The notes under the pieces: model-generated
Database searches by the model: none
What the model was told of the DNA's origin: nothing
The model's input: only the letters and a program-made list of their open reading frames with translations
Source: Caldilineaceae bacterium
GTDB lineage: Bacteria; Chloroflexota; Anaerolineae; Caldilineales; Caldilineaceae
DNA length: 17,411 nucleotides
Direction: 5' to 3'
NCBI GenBank assembly: GCA_028819675.1
Contig: JAPPKT010000512.1
Coordinates: 1 to 17,411 of the forward strand
Shown: piece after piece, positions 1 through 7,254 of the stretch
Layout: each line of letters starts with the position of its first letter
How positions within the stretch are numbered: position 1 is the first letter of the stretch
Program-made: the position numbers and the translations under genes

Positions 1-135
<135 letters not shown>

Positions 136-170
136 GGTAACGCCTAATAGGCCCGACCGCCCAGAAAAGC

Positions 171-205
171 AGGGGCCAGGGGCTAGGGGACAGGGGTTAG
201 GGGTC
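171..205 (+). repeat. Degenerate G-rich heptad tandem repeat (AGGGGNN x5)
   Basis: Five consecutive 7-base units follow the pattern AGGGGNN, starting at 171, 178, 185, 192 and 199. The variable dinucleotides are CC, CT, AC, TT and TC. A decayed sixth unit (AGAGAGG) follows at 206. Five runs of four G at regular 3-base spacing on one strand fit the general G-quadruplex pattern. Heptameric short tandem repeats are known from other bacteria, notably cyanobacteria. Whether this one folds or has a function is unknown. Its position beside the homopolymer junk suggests the repeat may continue beyond the assembled sequence and have broken the assembly. Confidence 0.7.
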
Positions 206-749
206 AGAGAGGGCGCTTATTCTGGCGGAAACTGGATTGGGTACTGACCATGGCTTGGGTGCCACCAGAGGTATACGAAAGTTCGCCCCCATTTTGGGAT
301 GCACAACGTTTTTCCGCCTCTTGACTAGCCTGCTGCTTTGCGCTACCATGCAGCTCAGCCTCCGCGTGAACAGCTATTCTTCATAAGACGCCAATGACTC
401 AGAGTACAGCGCATATGGAGAGCAACTGCTTCGAATTTCTATTTTGCCCCACGCAATACAAGCCCTGTCTGAACTGCTTCGGGCCGCAATCGCCTCGTCC
501 TTCTCAACTGGCAGAAGGAGCGAACTAGCCCAAGACACGTTCGTGCGAAAAGAAATCAGCCAATCTGCCATGGCCGTTATTGCCTCGTTGAACCGAAACG
601 GGGAACTTAACTCTGTTCCAGTGCGTCAATCCATTTAAGCTGTCCAGATTCCGCAAGATTTGCACAAACGAAGACAGCCCATTCCTATCCCTTTGGCGTC
701 CAACTGAACTCGGTTCACTGACCGTCAGCCATCCAAGAAAGAACATCTC
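206..749. other. Intergenic stretch with no convincing gene
   Basis: I see no gene here. The longest frames (for example 444-638 on the plus strand from a TTG, and 374-571 and 525-746 on the minus strand) lack a ribosome binding site, have unremarkable composition and resemble no family I know. The stretch looks less GC-rich than the genes that follow. It presumably contains the promoter of the gene at 750, but I cannot pick a good one. The best match is TTGCAC and TCCTAT, 17 bases apart, near 656-684, and only three of six positions match in each box. Confidence 0.6.
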
Positions 750-1535
750 ATGCCTTCCTCAACCTATCACGGTTTCACCAGCAGATTGCATCCTCATAGT
801 TACCTCAATTCACGTCTGTTTCGTACCATCGGAGCGGGGCTCATTGCAGCCTTAGCCATGCTAATTTTCGCGGAAACGCCCACTTTCGCTCAGTCTCCGC
901 CATCCCCGAATGTTCTGGTGGACGACTACGTTTCCGTGCCCAAGAATGGCAGTGTGGATATCGAGGTCTTGGGCAATGACACACTCCCTGAGTTTCGCAG
1001 CTTTGATTTCACGGGCCCGGAGTTCGGAAGGATTAGCTCTTTCACAAGCAATGCACACAGTAAGGTTCTTTCATTCAGTTACAGGCCAAACAGGAACTAT
1101 GTAGGCAAAGACAGTTTCTACTATCTGGTCTCTGACAATGGTGGACGGACTCAACACGCGGCTGTTTACATCACGGTCTACGCAGCCCTCGACTGCGCCA
1201 CCTGTCTGATCAGACACGAAGCCACACCGGTAAACATTACGATAGGCGGAGACGGCGCATTCAACTTGCACTTCATTGGAGACGGGGGCGTCGCAACAGG
1301 GCCGGTACTTCCGTCTGTGAAAGAATTGGTCGAATTGCACGCACAGGATTCAGGCAATGTCATGCTTTTCGAAGGCACGAATTCGATTTCGGGCGCGAAG
1401 GTATTGATCAGCTATTTGTCCGTTGAGCAGGTCCTCCATGTGCACACATATTATTCAGACCGCCATGACGGGTCGATGAAACCTTACATATTCATAGTTG
1501 ACCAGGACAACGAGGTTTCGCACTGGGAGTGGTAG
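750..1535 (+). CDS. Secreted protein with one Big_9-type Ig-like domain
   Basis: The product is 261 residues. A signal peptide is visible: a basic N-terminal stretch of about 25 residues, a hydrophobic core (IGAGLIAALAMLIFA) and a cleavage site near ETPTFA-QS at about residue 48. Residues about 54-145 match the bacterial Ig-like repeat of the Big_9 or cadherin-like type. The signs are the opening VDDYVSVPKNGSVDIEVLGND, which carries the typical valine-leucine-x-asparagine-aspartate ending, and the YRPNRNYVGKDSFYY block with the closing SDNGG. Such domains usually occur in long tandem arrays of surface proteins, so a single copy in a short protein is uncommon. Just after it is a CxxC pair (CATC). 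The last 110 residues match nothing I recognise. The ATG at 750 is kept because it gives the signal peptide, although only a weak purine stretch (AAGAAAGAA) precedes it. Function is unknown; an extracellular or envelope role is inferred. Confidence 0.75.
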   Translation: MPSSTYHGFTSRLHPHSYLNSRLFRTIGAGLIAALAMLIFAETPTFAQSPPSPNVLVDDYVSVPKNGSVDIEVLGNDTLPEFRSFDFTGPEFGRISSFTSNAHSKVLSFSYRPNRNYVGKDSFYYLVSDNGGRTQHAAVYITVYAALDCATCLIRHEATPVNITIGGDGAFNLHFIGDGGVATGPVLPSVKELVELHAQDSGNVMLFEGTNSISGAKVLISYLSVEQVLHVHTYYSDRHDGSMKPYIFIVDQDNEVSHWEW

Positions 1536-1554
1536 GCAAGACAGCAGGGTGGGT

Positions 1555-1602
1555 TACGTTGTCTTCAGGCCGGGTATGGCGCCCGGCCGCAGGCGCAACG
1601 TA
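1555..1602. other. Two-tier inverted repeat downstream of the Ig-like protein gene
   Basis: Outer arms TACGTTG (1555-1561) and CAACGTA (1596-1602) enclose inner arms GGCCGGG (1568-1574) and CCCGGCC (1582-1588). Both pairs are perfect. The element begins 20 bases after the stop codon at 1535. No run of T follows, so it is not a standard intrinsic terminator. It may act as a transcript-end structure, or be a member of a dispersed palindromic repeat family. Confidence 0.5.
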
Positions 1603-1701
1603 GTGCACTTTAGCCTTGCGATATAGAACCCATCCTGGACGAGATTCCGAAGCGAGGGAAAGGAGGAGAGCGAGGAACAAATAGGAGGTAAGTTGGTGCA
1701 A

Positions 1702-1729
1702 TTGGCGCAGATCTGTTTGCCGCTAGAAT
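1702..1729 (+). promoter_or_regulatory. Candidate promoter of the sugar-uptake operon
   Basis: A -35-like TTGGCG (1702-1707, four of six matches to TTGACA) and a -10-like TAGAAT (1724-1729, five of six matches to TATAAT) are separated by 16 bases. Transcription would start near 1736, giving a leader of about 70 bases before the ATG at 1806. Within that leader a small dyad, CACTG (1747-1751) and CAGTG (1757-1761), could be an operator half-site pair or a weak hairpin. The call rests on consensus matching alone. Confidence 0.4.
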
Positions 1730-1805
1730 GGAAGTATGGCCGTACGCACTGACAGGCAGTGAGCCGTCTTGCGACGCGGCCCAACCCAACCGCAAAGGGG
1801 GCAAC

Positions 1806-3179
1806 ATGTCAGACACGCGAAATTCTCACCAGAAGATGAGTCGGCGCGGCTTTTTGCACGCCATGGCCTTGGGCGCAGGCGGCGCCGCGCTAGCCGCTTG
1901 TGTAGTGCCAGAAGGAGCCATGCCGGCGGCTGAAGAGGCTGCCGCGCCGCCACAGGAAAACCTCCCGATAATCTATTGGTCGATGTTCGGTCTGCAGGAG
2001 GCCGCGCAAGCACAGAACCAGGTCGAGCGCTTTAACGAGCAGACCGGCGAAAACGCCATTTTCATGTCGATCGGCTGGGGCAACGTCACCCAGAAAGCGC
2101 AGGTCGCGATCCAGGGCGGCAACCCGCCCGACATGGTATCGCTCTGGTCCCAGGCGTATACGTGGGGGCCCCGCGGGCTTCTGCTCCCGCTTGAGGATTA
2201 CGCTGAACGTGACGGCTTTGACGGCGAGGGCTGGTCCAAGCCGGCATGGGAGGCTCTGTGGTCCGACGGCCACCTCTGGGGCACCGGCCATACGCTAAAC
2301 GTCTTTGCATTGCACAGCAACGACACGCTCTTGGAAGAGGGCGGGTTCAGCGCCGACAGCCCACCCGAAACGTTCGCGGACCTGGACGTGATGGCAGAGG
2401 CGTTGACTACCCATGACGACGATGGCAACATCACCCGGCTGGGCTTCCTTCCCTGGTTGCGATCGGGCAGCCTATGGCACTGGGGCTGGGCCAACGGCGC
2501 TCAGTTTTACGATGAGGACACCGACACCATCACCGCCGGCTCCGAAGAGGCCTTGCTCTATACTCTCGAATGGTTCAAGTCCTACGCAGACAAGTATGAC
2601 ATAGAAAAGATAGACCGCTATGTTTCCGGCTTTGGCAATCGGAGTTCGCTGACTGAGGATCCCTGGTACGTCGACCTGATCGTGCTGCAGATCGACGGCA
2701 GCTGGAAACGGAGTTGGATCCCGCGCTACGCGCCCGACCTTGACTACTCGGTGTTCAAGTCCCCCTATGGCCCGGGATACGATGAACCAACCAGTCTGGT
2801 AGAGATTGGCGCGATGTTCAACGTTCCCAACGGCGCCAAGAATCCGGAGGGCGGCTGGCAGCTGGCCCACTTCATGGCCGGCAAGCAGCAGCAGATCGAG
2901 TTCGGAAACCTGGTTGGCGACGTTCCTCCTCTGAACGAGGCTGCCCGCGATCCGGAGTTCCTCAATTCGCTGCCGTTCAATGAGCTATACGTCGAGCTGA
3001 CTGAGTCGACGGGCGGCCGCGCGTGGCCGCGCATCCCGGTTCTGGAGCAGTACAAGACGGAGATCCGACGCCTCCAGGACGAGGTCATTCACGGCCAGAT
3101 CGATCCCCAGCAAGGTCTGGACGATATGACGGCCAAGTTGCAGCAGGAGTTGAACGACTTCCGCCAGCAGGTTGGCTGA
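1806..3179 (+). CDS. Tat-exported lipoprotein, sugar ABC transporter solute-binding protein
   Basis: The 457-residue product is an extracellular solute-binding protein of the family-1 (MalE/UgpB-like) type that captures a sugar for the two permeases downstream. The ATG at 1806 is chosen over the in-frame ATG at 1728 because AAAGGGGG lies just before it and because it places the export signal at the N-terminus. That signal has twin arginines in MSRRGFL (R13, R14), a hydrophobic stretch and the lipobox LAAC ending at Cys32. After an Ala/Glu/Pro-rich spacer the mature fold starts at about residue 54 with IIYWSMFG. QVAIQGGNPPDMVSLWSQ is the typical early segment of this family. The C-terminus (RRLQDEVIHGQIDPQQGLDD) is the usual final helix region. 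The ligand cannot be read from the sequence. The GH42-like enzyme in the same operon suggests a galactoside or another plant- or algae-derived oligosaccharide. Confidence 0.92.
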   Translation: MSDTRNSHQKMSRRGFLHAMALGAGGAALAACVVPEGAMPAAEEAAAPPQENLPIIYWSMFGLQEAAQAQNQVERFNEQTGENAIFMSIGWGNVTQKAQVAIQGGNPPDMVSLWSQAYTWGPRGLLLPLEDYAERDGFDGEGWSKPAWEALWSDGHLWGTGHTLNVFALHSNDTLLEEGGFSADSPPETFADLDVMAEALTTHDDDGNITRLGFLPWLRSGSLWHWGWANGAQFYDEDTDTITAGSEEALLYTLEWFKSYADKYDIEKIDRYVSGFGNRSSLTEDPWYVDLIVLQIDGSWKRSWIPRYAPDLDYSVFKSPYGPGYDEPTSLVEIGAMFNVPNGAKNPEGGWQLAHFMAGKQQQIEFGNLVGDVPPLNEAARDPEFLNSLPFNELYVELTESTGGRAWPRIPVLEQYKTEIRRLQDEVIHGQIDPQQGLDDMTAKLQQELNDFRQQVG

Positions 3180-3203
3180 TAGAGACGTCCCAAGGCGCGA
3201 AAT

Positions 3204-3233
3204 CCCGGCGGGCTGACTGGTCAGCCCGCCGGG
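3204..3233 (+). promoter_or_regulatory. Strong intra-operon hairpin between binding-protein and permease genes
   Basis: Arms CCCGGCGGGCTGAC (3204-3217) and GTCAGCCCGCCGGG (3220-3233) are perfect reverse complements of 14 bases with only TG between them. In RNA the innermost pair would open to leave a 13-bp stem and a four-base loop. AGATGGGAGAAGG follows, not T's, so it is not an intrinsic terminator. It sits 24 bases after the binding-protein stop and 18 bases before the permease start. Such hairpins in binding-protein operons are known to protect the upstream message from 3' decay and so raise binding protein over permease. Confidence 0.75.
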
Positions 3234-3251
3234 AGATGGGAGAAGGCGGTC

Positions 3252-4154
3252 ATGACACTTGGACTTACACGGCAGGAACGCCGCCGCTTGCGGGTTGGCG
3301 TCCTGTTCGCGCTTCCCTGGATTGTCGGATTCCTGAGTTTCACGGTTTTCCCGGTCGCCTACTCGTTCTATTACAGTCTCAACGTGTTTACGACTTTTGG
3401 GCAGCCATTGCACTGGGTGGGGTTGAGCAATTATGTCAAACTGTTGAACGACGATCTCTTTTGGGTCTCACTTTACAATACGATGTACATGGTCGTCTTC
3501 GGTGTCTCATTTCACATCGTCCTAGCCATCATTCTCGGGCTCCTGCTCAATCAGAATCTGCGCGGGGTCTCCGTATACAGAACCGTCTACTATATCCCCA
3601 CGATCGTCCCTATTGTCGCCACATCGGTGCTCTGGATGTGGGTGTTCAACCCTGAGTTCGGACTGATCAACTCTGCGCTAAGCGTCATCGACGTGCACGG
3701 GCCGGGGTGGTTGACCGACCCCGTCCTGTCAAAGCCGTCGTTGATTCTGATGGGCGTGTGGACGATCGGTGGCACACTGGTGATCTTTTTGGCCGGATTA
3801 CAGGACATTCCGCAGCATCTTTTCGATGCAGCGATGATCGATGGTGCGGGGGCCCTGCAGAGGATCAGAAATGTCACCCTTCCGATGCTGTCCCCGGTCA
3901 TTTTTTTCAATGTAATCATGGGGGTGATAAGCGGTTTCCAGATTTTCGCCCAGGCTTTTATCATGACCAGGGGCGGCCCGCTGGACACGACCCTGTTTTA
4001 CGCTTACTACCTCTACCAGAACGCCTTCGAGTTTTTTCAGATGCCATATGCTTCGGCCATGGCCTGGATCTTGTTCCTTGTCGTGATGGGAACGACGCTG
4101 ATCATTTTCCGTAGTTCTGCCCGTTTAGTTTACTACGAAGGGGAGGAGCGGTAG
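3252..4154 (+). CDS. Sugar ABC transporter permease, MalF/UgpA type
   Basis: The 300-residue inner-membrane protein forms half of the transport channel. About six hydrophobic segments are visible, the first at about residues 15-40 (VGVLFALPWIVGFLSFTVFP). The cytoplasmic EAA loop that docks the ATPase is at about residues 190-215: DAAMIDGAG followed by the conserved LP at 210-211. The length fits the short 290-310-residue lactose or glycerol-phosphate type rather than the 514-residue E. coli MalF. The ATG at 3252 follows a purine-rich AGATGGGAGAAGG. The gene lies between its binding protein and its partner permease, with only four bases before the next start codon, so the two permeases are surely co-transcribed and probably translationally coupled. 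No ATPase subunit gene follows. Confidence 0.93.
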   Translation: MTLGLTRQERRRLRVGVLFALPWIVGFLSFTVFPVAYSFYYSLNVFTTFGQPLHWVGLSNYVKLLNDDLFWVSLYNTMYMVVFGVSFHIVLAIILGLLLNQNLRGVSVYRTVYYIPTIVPIVATSVLWMWVFNPEFGLINSALSVIDVHGPGWLTDPVLSKPSLILMGVWTIGGTLVIFLAGLQDIPQHLFDAAMIDGAGALQRIRNVTLPMLSPVIFFNVIMGVISGFQIFAQAFIMTRGGPLDTTLFYAYYLYQNAFEFFQMPYASAMAWILFLVVMGTTLIIFRSSARLVYYEGEER

Positions 4155-4158
4155 GGCC

Positions 4159-5058
4159 GTGGGTAGAACAGCAACGACTCTTAAGCGGCAACAACAGGTG
4201 GGAGCCACTGGCCTTGGCAGCCTCTCAAGGACGCAACGCGAGACCTTGAGCCATTCAGCCAGCCACGTCGGACTTTTCACGGTGGGGCTTCTGTTCTTTC
4301 TGCCCTTCTTCTGGCTGGTTACTACCTCATTGAAGGATCTGGACCAGATATTCACGCTGCCTCCCATTTGGATTCCCGATCCGTTTCGATGGCAGAACTA
4401 TCCCGAATCACTGAGTTACTTTCCTTTCTTTCAGCAGTTGCGCAACACGCTGGTCATTGCAGTTTCAGCAGTATTTCTGACAGTAATTTCCAGTTCGCTG
4501 GTCGCATACAGTTTCTCCCGGCTGCGCTGGCATGGCCGCGACATTCTGTTTTTCGCCATGCTGTCGACGATGATGTTGCCATACCAGGTTACGATGATAC
4601 CGCTCTTCATCATGTTCCGGAGTCTCGGCTGGGTCAACACGCTCTTACCGCTGATCGTGCCCCACGCCTTCGGCGTCCCGTTTTTCATTTTCCTGCTTCG
4701 TCAGTTCTTCCTCAGTTTGCCAAGAGACCTGGACGACGCCGCCATCATAGACGGCTGCTCAGAATTCGGTGTCCTGTGGCGGGTGATACTTCCTTTGGCA
4801 AAGCCGGCTCTGGCTACGGTAGCGCTCTTTCAGTTCCTGGGAAGCTGGAACGATTTTATCGGACCGCTGATATACTTGAATGATCCCAGCAAGTACACGC
4901 TTTCTCTTGGAATCCAGGTTTTTGTCAGCACCGTTGGGGTCCAGTGGGGCTGGATGATGGCGGTAACGACCGTGCTGACAGTGCCTGTGATCATCCTCTT
5001 TTTCTTTACGCAGAGAACTTTCATCCAGGGGATTGCACTCACAGGAATCAAGGGGTGA
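4159..5058 (+). CDS. Sugar ABC transporter permease, MalG/UgpE type
   Basis: The 299-residue membrane protein is the second half of the transporter channel. The start is a GTG at 4159, four bases after the stop of the first permease. Its ribosome site GGGGAGGAG is embedded in the last codons of that gene, which points to translational coupling. Hydrophobic segments include residues about 38-57 and 97-116, and the EAA loop is DDAAIIDGCSEFG (about 192-204) followed by LP at 211-212. In this loop the usual DGA is DGC, a tolerated change. The N-terminal 30 residues are basic and cytoplasmic. MalG-type proteins carry the loop close to the C-terminus, as here, and finish with a short tail (TGIKG). 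Confidence 0.93.
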   Translation: MGRTATTLKRQQQVGATGLGSLSRTQRETLSHSASHVGLFTVGLLFFLPFFWLVTTSLKDLDQIFTLPPIWIPDPFRWQNYPESLSYFPFFQQLRNTLVIAVSAVFLTVISSSLVAYSFSRLRWHGRDILFFAMLSTMMLPYQVTMIPLFIMFRSLGWVNTLLPLIVPHAFGVPFFIFLLRQFFLSLPRDLDDAAIIDGCSEFGVLWRVILPLAKPALATVALFQFLGSWNDFIGPLIYLNDPSKYTLSLGIQVFVSTVGVQWGWMMAVTTVLTVPVIILFFFTQRTFIQGIALTGIKG

Positions 5059-5127
5059 ACAACCCGCAGGTTCTGTAGCAGGAATCACATCTGGCCTCGC
5101 TTCAAGCCCCGCCCCAAGGAGACTCTA

Positions 5128-7116
5128 GTGTCCAGTAAAGATGGCATTTTGATTGGCACCCATTACGAGTATCCGTTCGGCGGTATGGCAACGCGCCCAG
5201 AGTGGCTGCCGCGAGGAGAGGATGACTGGCGCCGCGATCTGGAAATGATCAAGGATACAGGCTTCGACTCCATCCGCATCCGTATCGGCCTAGACAGCAG
5301 CCTTGACGAGGTTTCCCAGCTGTTGGACATTTGCCAAGAACTTGACATCGGAGTCCTGTTCGGATTCGCAACCTTTTATGTTCACAACAGCTTTATAGAA
5401 GCGCATCCCGACGCCAAAGTTATCGACCGGAACGGCGTAGCCTATCCACAGCACGAGCATGATTTTCGCTGGCAGCGCGCCTGCATCAACCACCCCGAGT
5501 ATCGCAGACAGCGGGACCAACTTCTGGCCGACTGTGCCACTCGTTTTGCTTCACACGCGGCGGTCATCGACTGGGACGTCCACAACGAGCCCAGCATCGG
5601 CACGGGGGATCACTCCTGCTACAACCCGCACACGCTAAACCAGTACCGTGAAGACTTAGGGGCGCGATTCTCCACGATCACACAGGTAAACGAACGATGG
5701 GGAACTGACTTCGAGGGCTTTGGCGAAGTGGAGCCTCCGACGGAAGTAGAGAAGGATGCAAGTGGCTTCTGGCGTGACTGGAGGGAGTTCATCGCTCGCA
5801 ATCTGAATGAATTCCTACTGGGAGGCATTGAAATTATCAAACGGCACGCGCCGGGTGTGCGTGCAAGCTTCAATTACACGGACCCATACCATATTCAGCG
5901 CAACGGTCAGGACTGGTGGATTCTCCCGCAACTGGACTACGCGTCTTCGAGCCACTATTGGGGGTCCGGTCCACGCACCGGGGCGGAGGCAGGTTCGCGG
6001 ATCGCTCTTCTCAAGGCGCTGGCCCCAGGCTCCCAGGCATGGTTGACCGAGTGCCAGGGCGGTCCCTTCCGATCGGACATTTTGTGGCGGGGAATAAACA
6101 TCGATGCTGAAGTTAACCAGGTCTTCAGTTACGCCAGCCACGCTCATTACTTCTACCGCTGGGACCCACTGATGTCGGGGCCGGAACCGTGGATCAACCA
6201 CATGGTCGACGCCGACGAGTACGACACGGAGAGAAGGCTGGCAACCAAGCGTGTCATTGCCGATCTGCGGCGCTACGAAGATTTGATTGCCTCCGGCGAC
6301 ACAGTGCCGGCCAGGGTCGGCATCTATTTGACACGGGAAATGGTTTGGGCGGCCAACGCACGCGAAGCACCCCTAAGTGATGCGGTGGTAGGTCTCTATG
6401 CACTCTTCATGGACCTTGGCTACGAGGTAACGTTTGTTCCCCATAGCTTTCAAGCCGACTGCGAACTGGAAGTGGTGGCAGTTCCATTCTCTCTGGGAAT
6501 CTCTGCAGAGGAGGGGAAGGCTTTTGGAAGCTACATGGAGCGAGGTGGCAGAGTAATCGCCGAACTGCCGATGACGAATCTGGCAGAGTGCCAGCAGGTG
6601 GGCGAGCAACTTGGCCTGGCTTGCCGTGAGTGGATTCGCCCAATATACTTCATCGCCGGGTGGAGTGTGAACGATTCCGATGGGAAGTTCGGCGGCTTTG
6701 CTTTTCACGATCAGGTACTACTGGACGAGTACATGGGGCAACCGATCGCGACCTATCGCGACAGCGGCGAACCGGCCCTGATCAGTTCCGGCCCGGAAGG
6801 CCGTCTCCTGATCCCTACATTCGCACTTGGCCGTTCCTATTTTTCTTCGCTGCACCGGGGACTGCGCCGGCTGATCCAGGGCTGGCTTCCCGAAACTCTG
6901 CCCCCTGATGTTACAATTCAGGGCGTGCCCGACGAGTACCGGTCATTGGTGGAGGCCCGCCTGGTAGAGAGCGACCGCGGCAATCTGCTCTTTCTCATCA
7001 ACCGCTCCGGGTACGACTGGGAGGTGGAAGTACAACCCAGGGGCTATCAGGCCGAAAAGGTACGGCTGCCCACACATGGCGCCGCCCACAGGCTGGTTCG
7101 TAGAACAGGTCCTTAG
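5128..7116 (+). CDS. GH42-like beta-galactosidase-family glycoside hydrolase
   Basis: The 662-residue enzyme has a clan GH-A (beta/alpha)8 barrel in roughly residues 1-390 and a second domain beginning near 395 (RVGIYLTREMVW) that resembles the GH42 trimerisation domain with its glutamine-amidotransferase-like fold. The acid/base candidate is E154 in WDVHNEPSIG, the Asn-Glu-Pro motif of the clan. The nucleophile candidate is E308 in AWLTECQGG. VNERWGTDF (about 187-195) is also typical of GH42. No signal peptide is present, so it acts in the cytoplasm on imported oligosaccharide. The start is a GTG at 5128 preceded by AAGGAG (5116-5121) at six-base spacing. It lies 69 bases after the second permease and is likely in the same operon. 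Length fits GH42 (about 650-700). The exact substrate (beta-galactoside, arabinoside or fucoside) cannot be told from the sequence. Confidence 0.85.
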   Translation: MSSKDGILIGTHYEYPFGGMATRPEWLPRGEDDWRRDLEMIKDTGFDSIRIRIGLDSSLDEVSQLLDICQELDIGVLFGFATFYVHNSFIEAHPDAKVIDRNGVAYPQHEHDFRWQRACINHPEYRRQRDQLLADCATRFASHAAVIDWDVHNEPSIGTGDHSCYNPHTLNQYREDLGARFSTITQVNERWGTDFEGFGEVEPPTEVEKDASGFWRDWREFIARNLNEFLLGGIEIIKRHAPGVRASFNYTDPYHIQRNGQDWWILPQLDYASSSHYWGSGPRTGAEAGSRIALLKALAPGSQAWLTECQGGPFRSDILWRGINIDAEVNQVFSYASHAHYFYRWDPLMSGPEPWINHMVDADEYDTERRLATKRVIADLRRYEDLIASGDTVPARVGIYLTREMVWAANAREAPLSDAVVGLYALFMDLGYEVTFVPHSFQADCELEVVAVPFSLGISAEEGKAFGSYMERGGRVIAELPMTNLAECQQVGEQLGLACREWIRPIYFIAGWSVNDSDGKFGGFAFHDQVLLDEYMGQPIATYRDSGEPALISSGPEGRLLIPTFALGRSYFSSLHRGLRRLIQGWLPETLPPDVTIQGVPDEYRSLVEARLVESDRGNLLFLINRSGYDWEVEVQPRGYQAEKVRLPTHGAAHRLVRRTGP

Positions 7117-7254
7117 GGTTGCCTACCAGAGAGGGCCACCTGACGAGAAGAGCGACCCAAGAGATCAGTTTGCGATGGCCGCGACATGAGGAACGTGCAC
7201 ACAAGTGAACGTTTTGTGAGAGTCTTGGAACTTACCATTCAGAGGGAGAGAGGA

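Noticed and set aside
171..205. CRISPR-like array
   Set aside because: Units are 7 bases with no spacers of 25-40 bases and no cas genes are nearby. It is a simple tandem repeat.
444..638. 64-codon open frame in the left intergenic stretch
   Set aside because: It starts at a TTG without a ribosome site, overlaps frames on the other strand and matches no family known to me.
1728..1805. Upstream in-frame ATG as the start of the solute-binding protein
   Set aside because: It would put 26 residues before the twin-arginine signal, has no ribosome site and falls on the candidate -10 box. The ATG at 1806 has a strong site and gives a proper lipoprotein signal.
3023..3655. Open frame of 210 codons on the plus strand
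   Set aside because: It overlaps the end of the binding protein and the start of the first permease in another frame. Both of those have clear family motifs.
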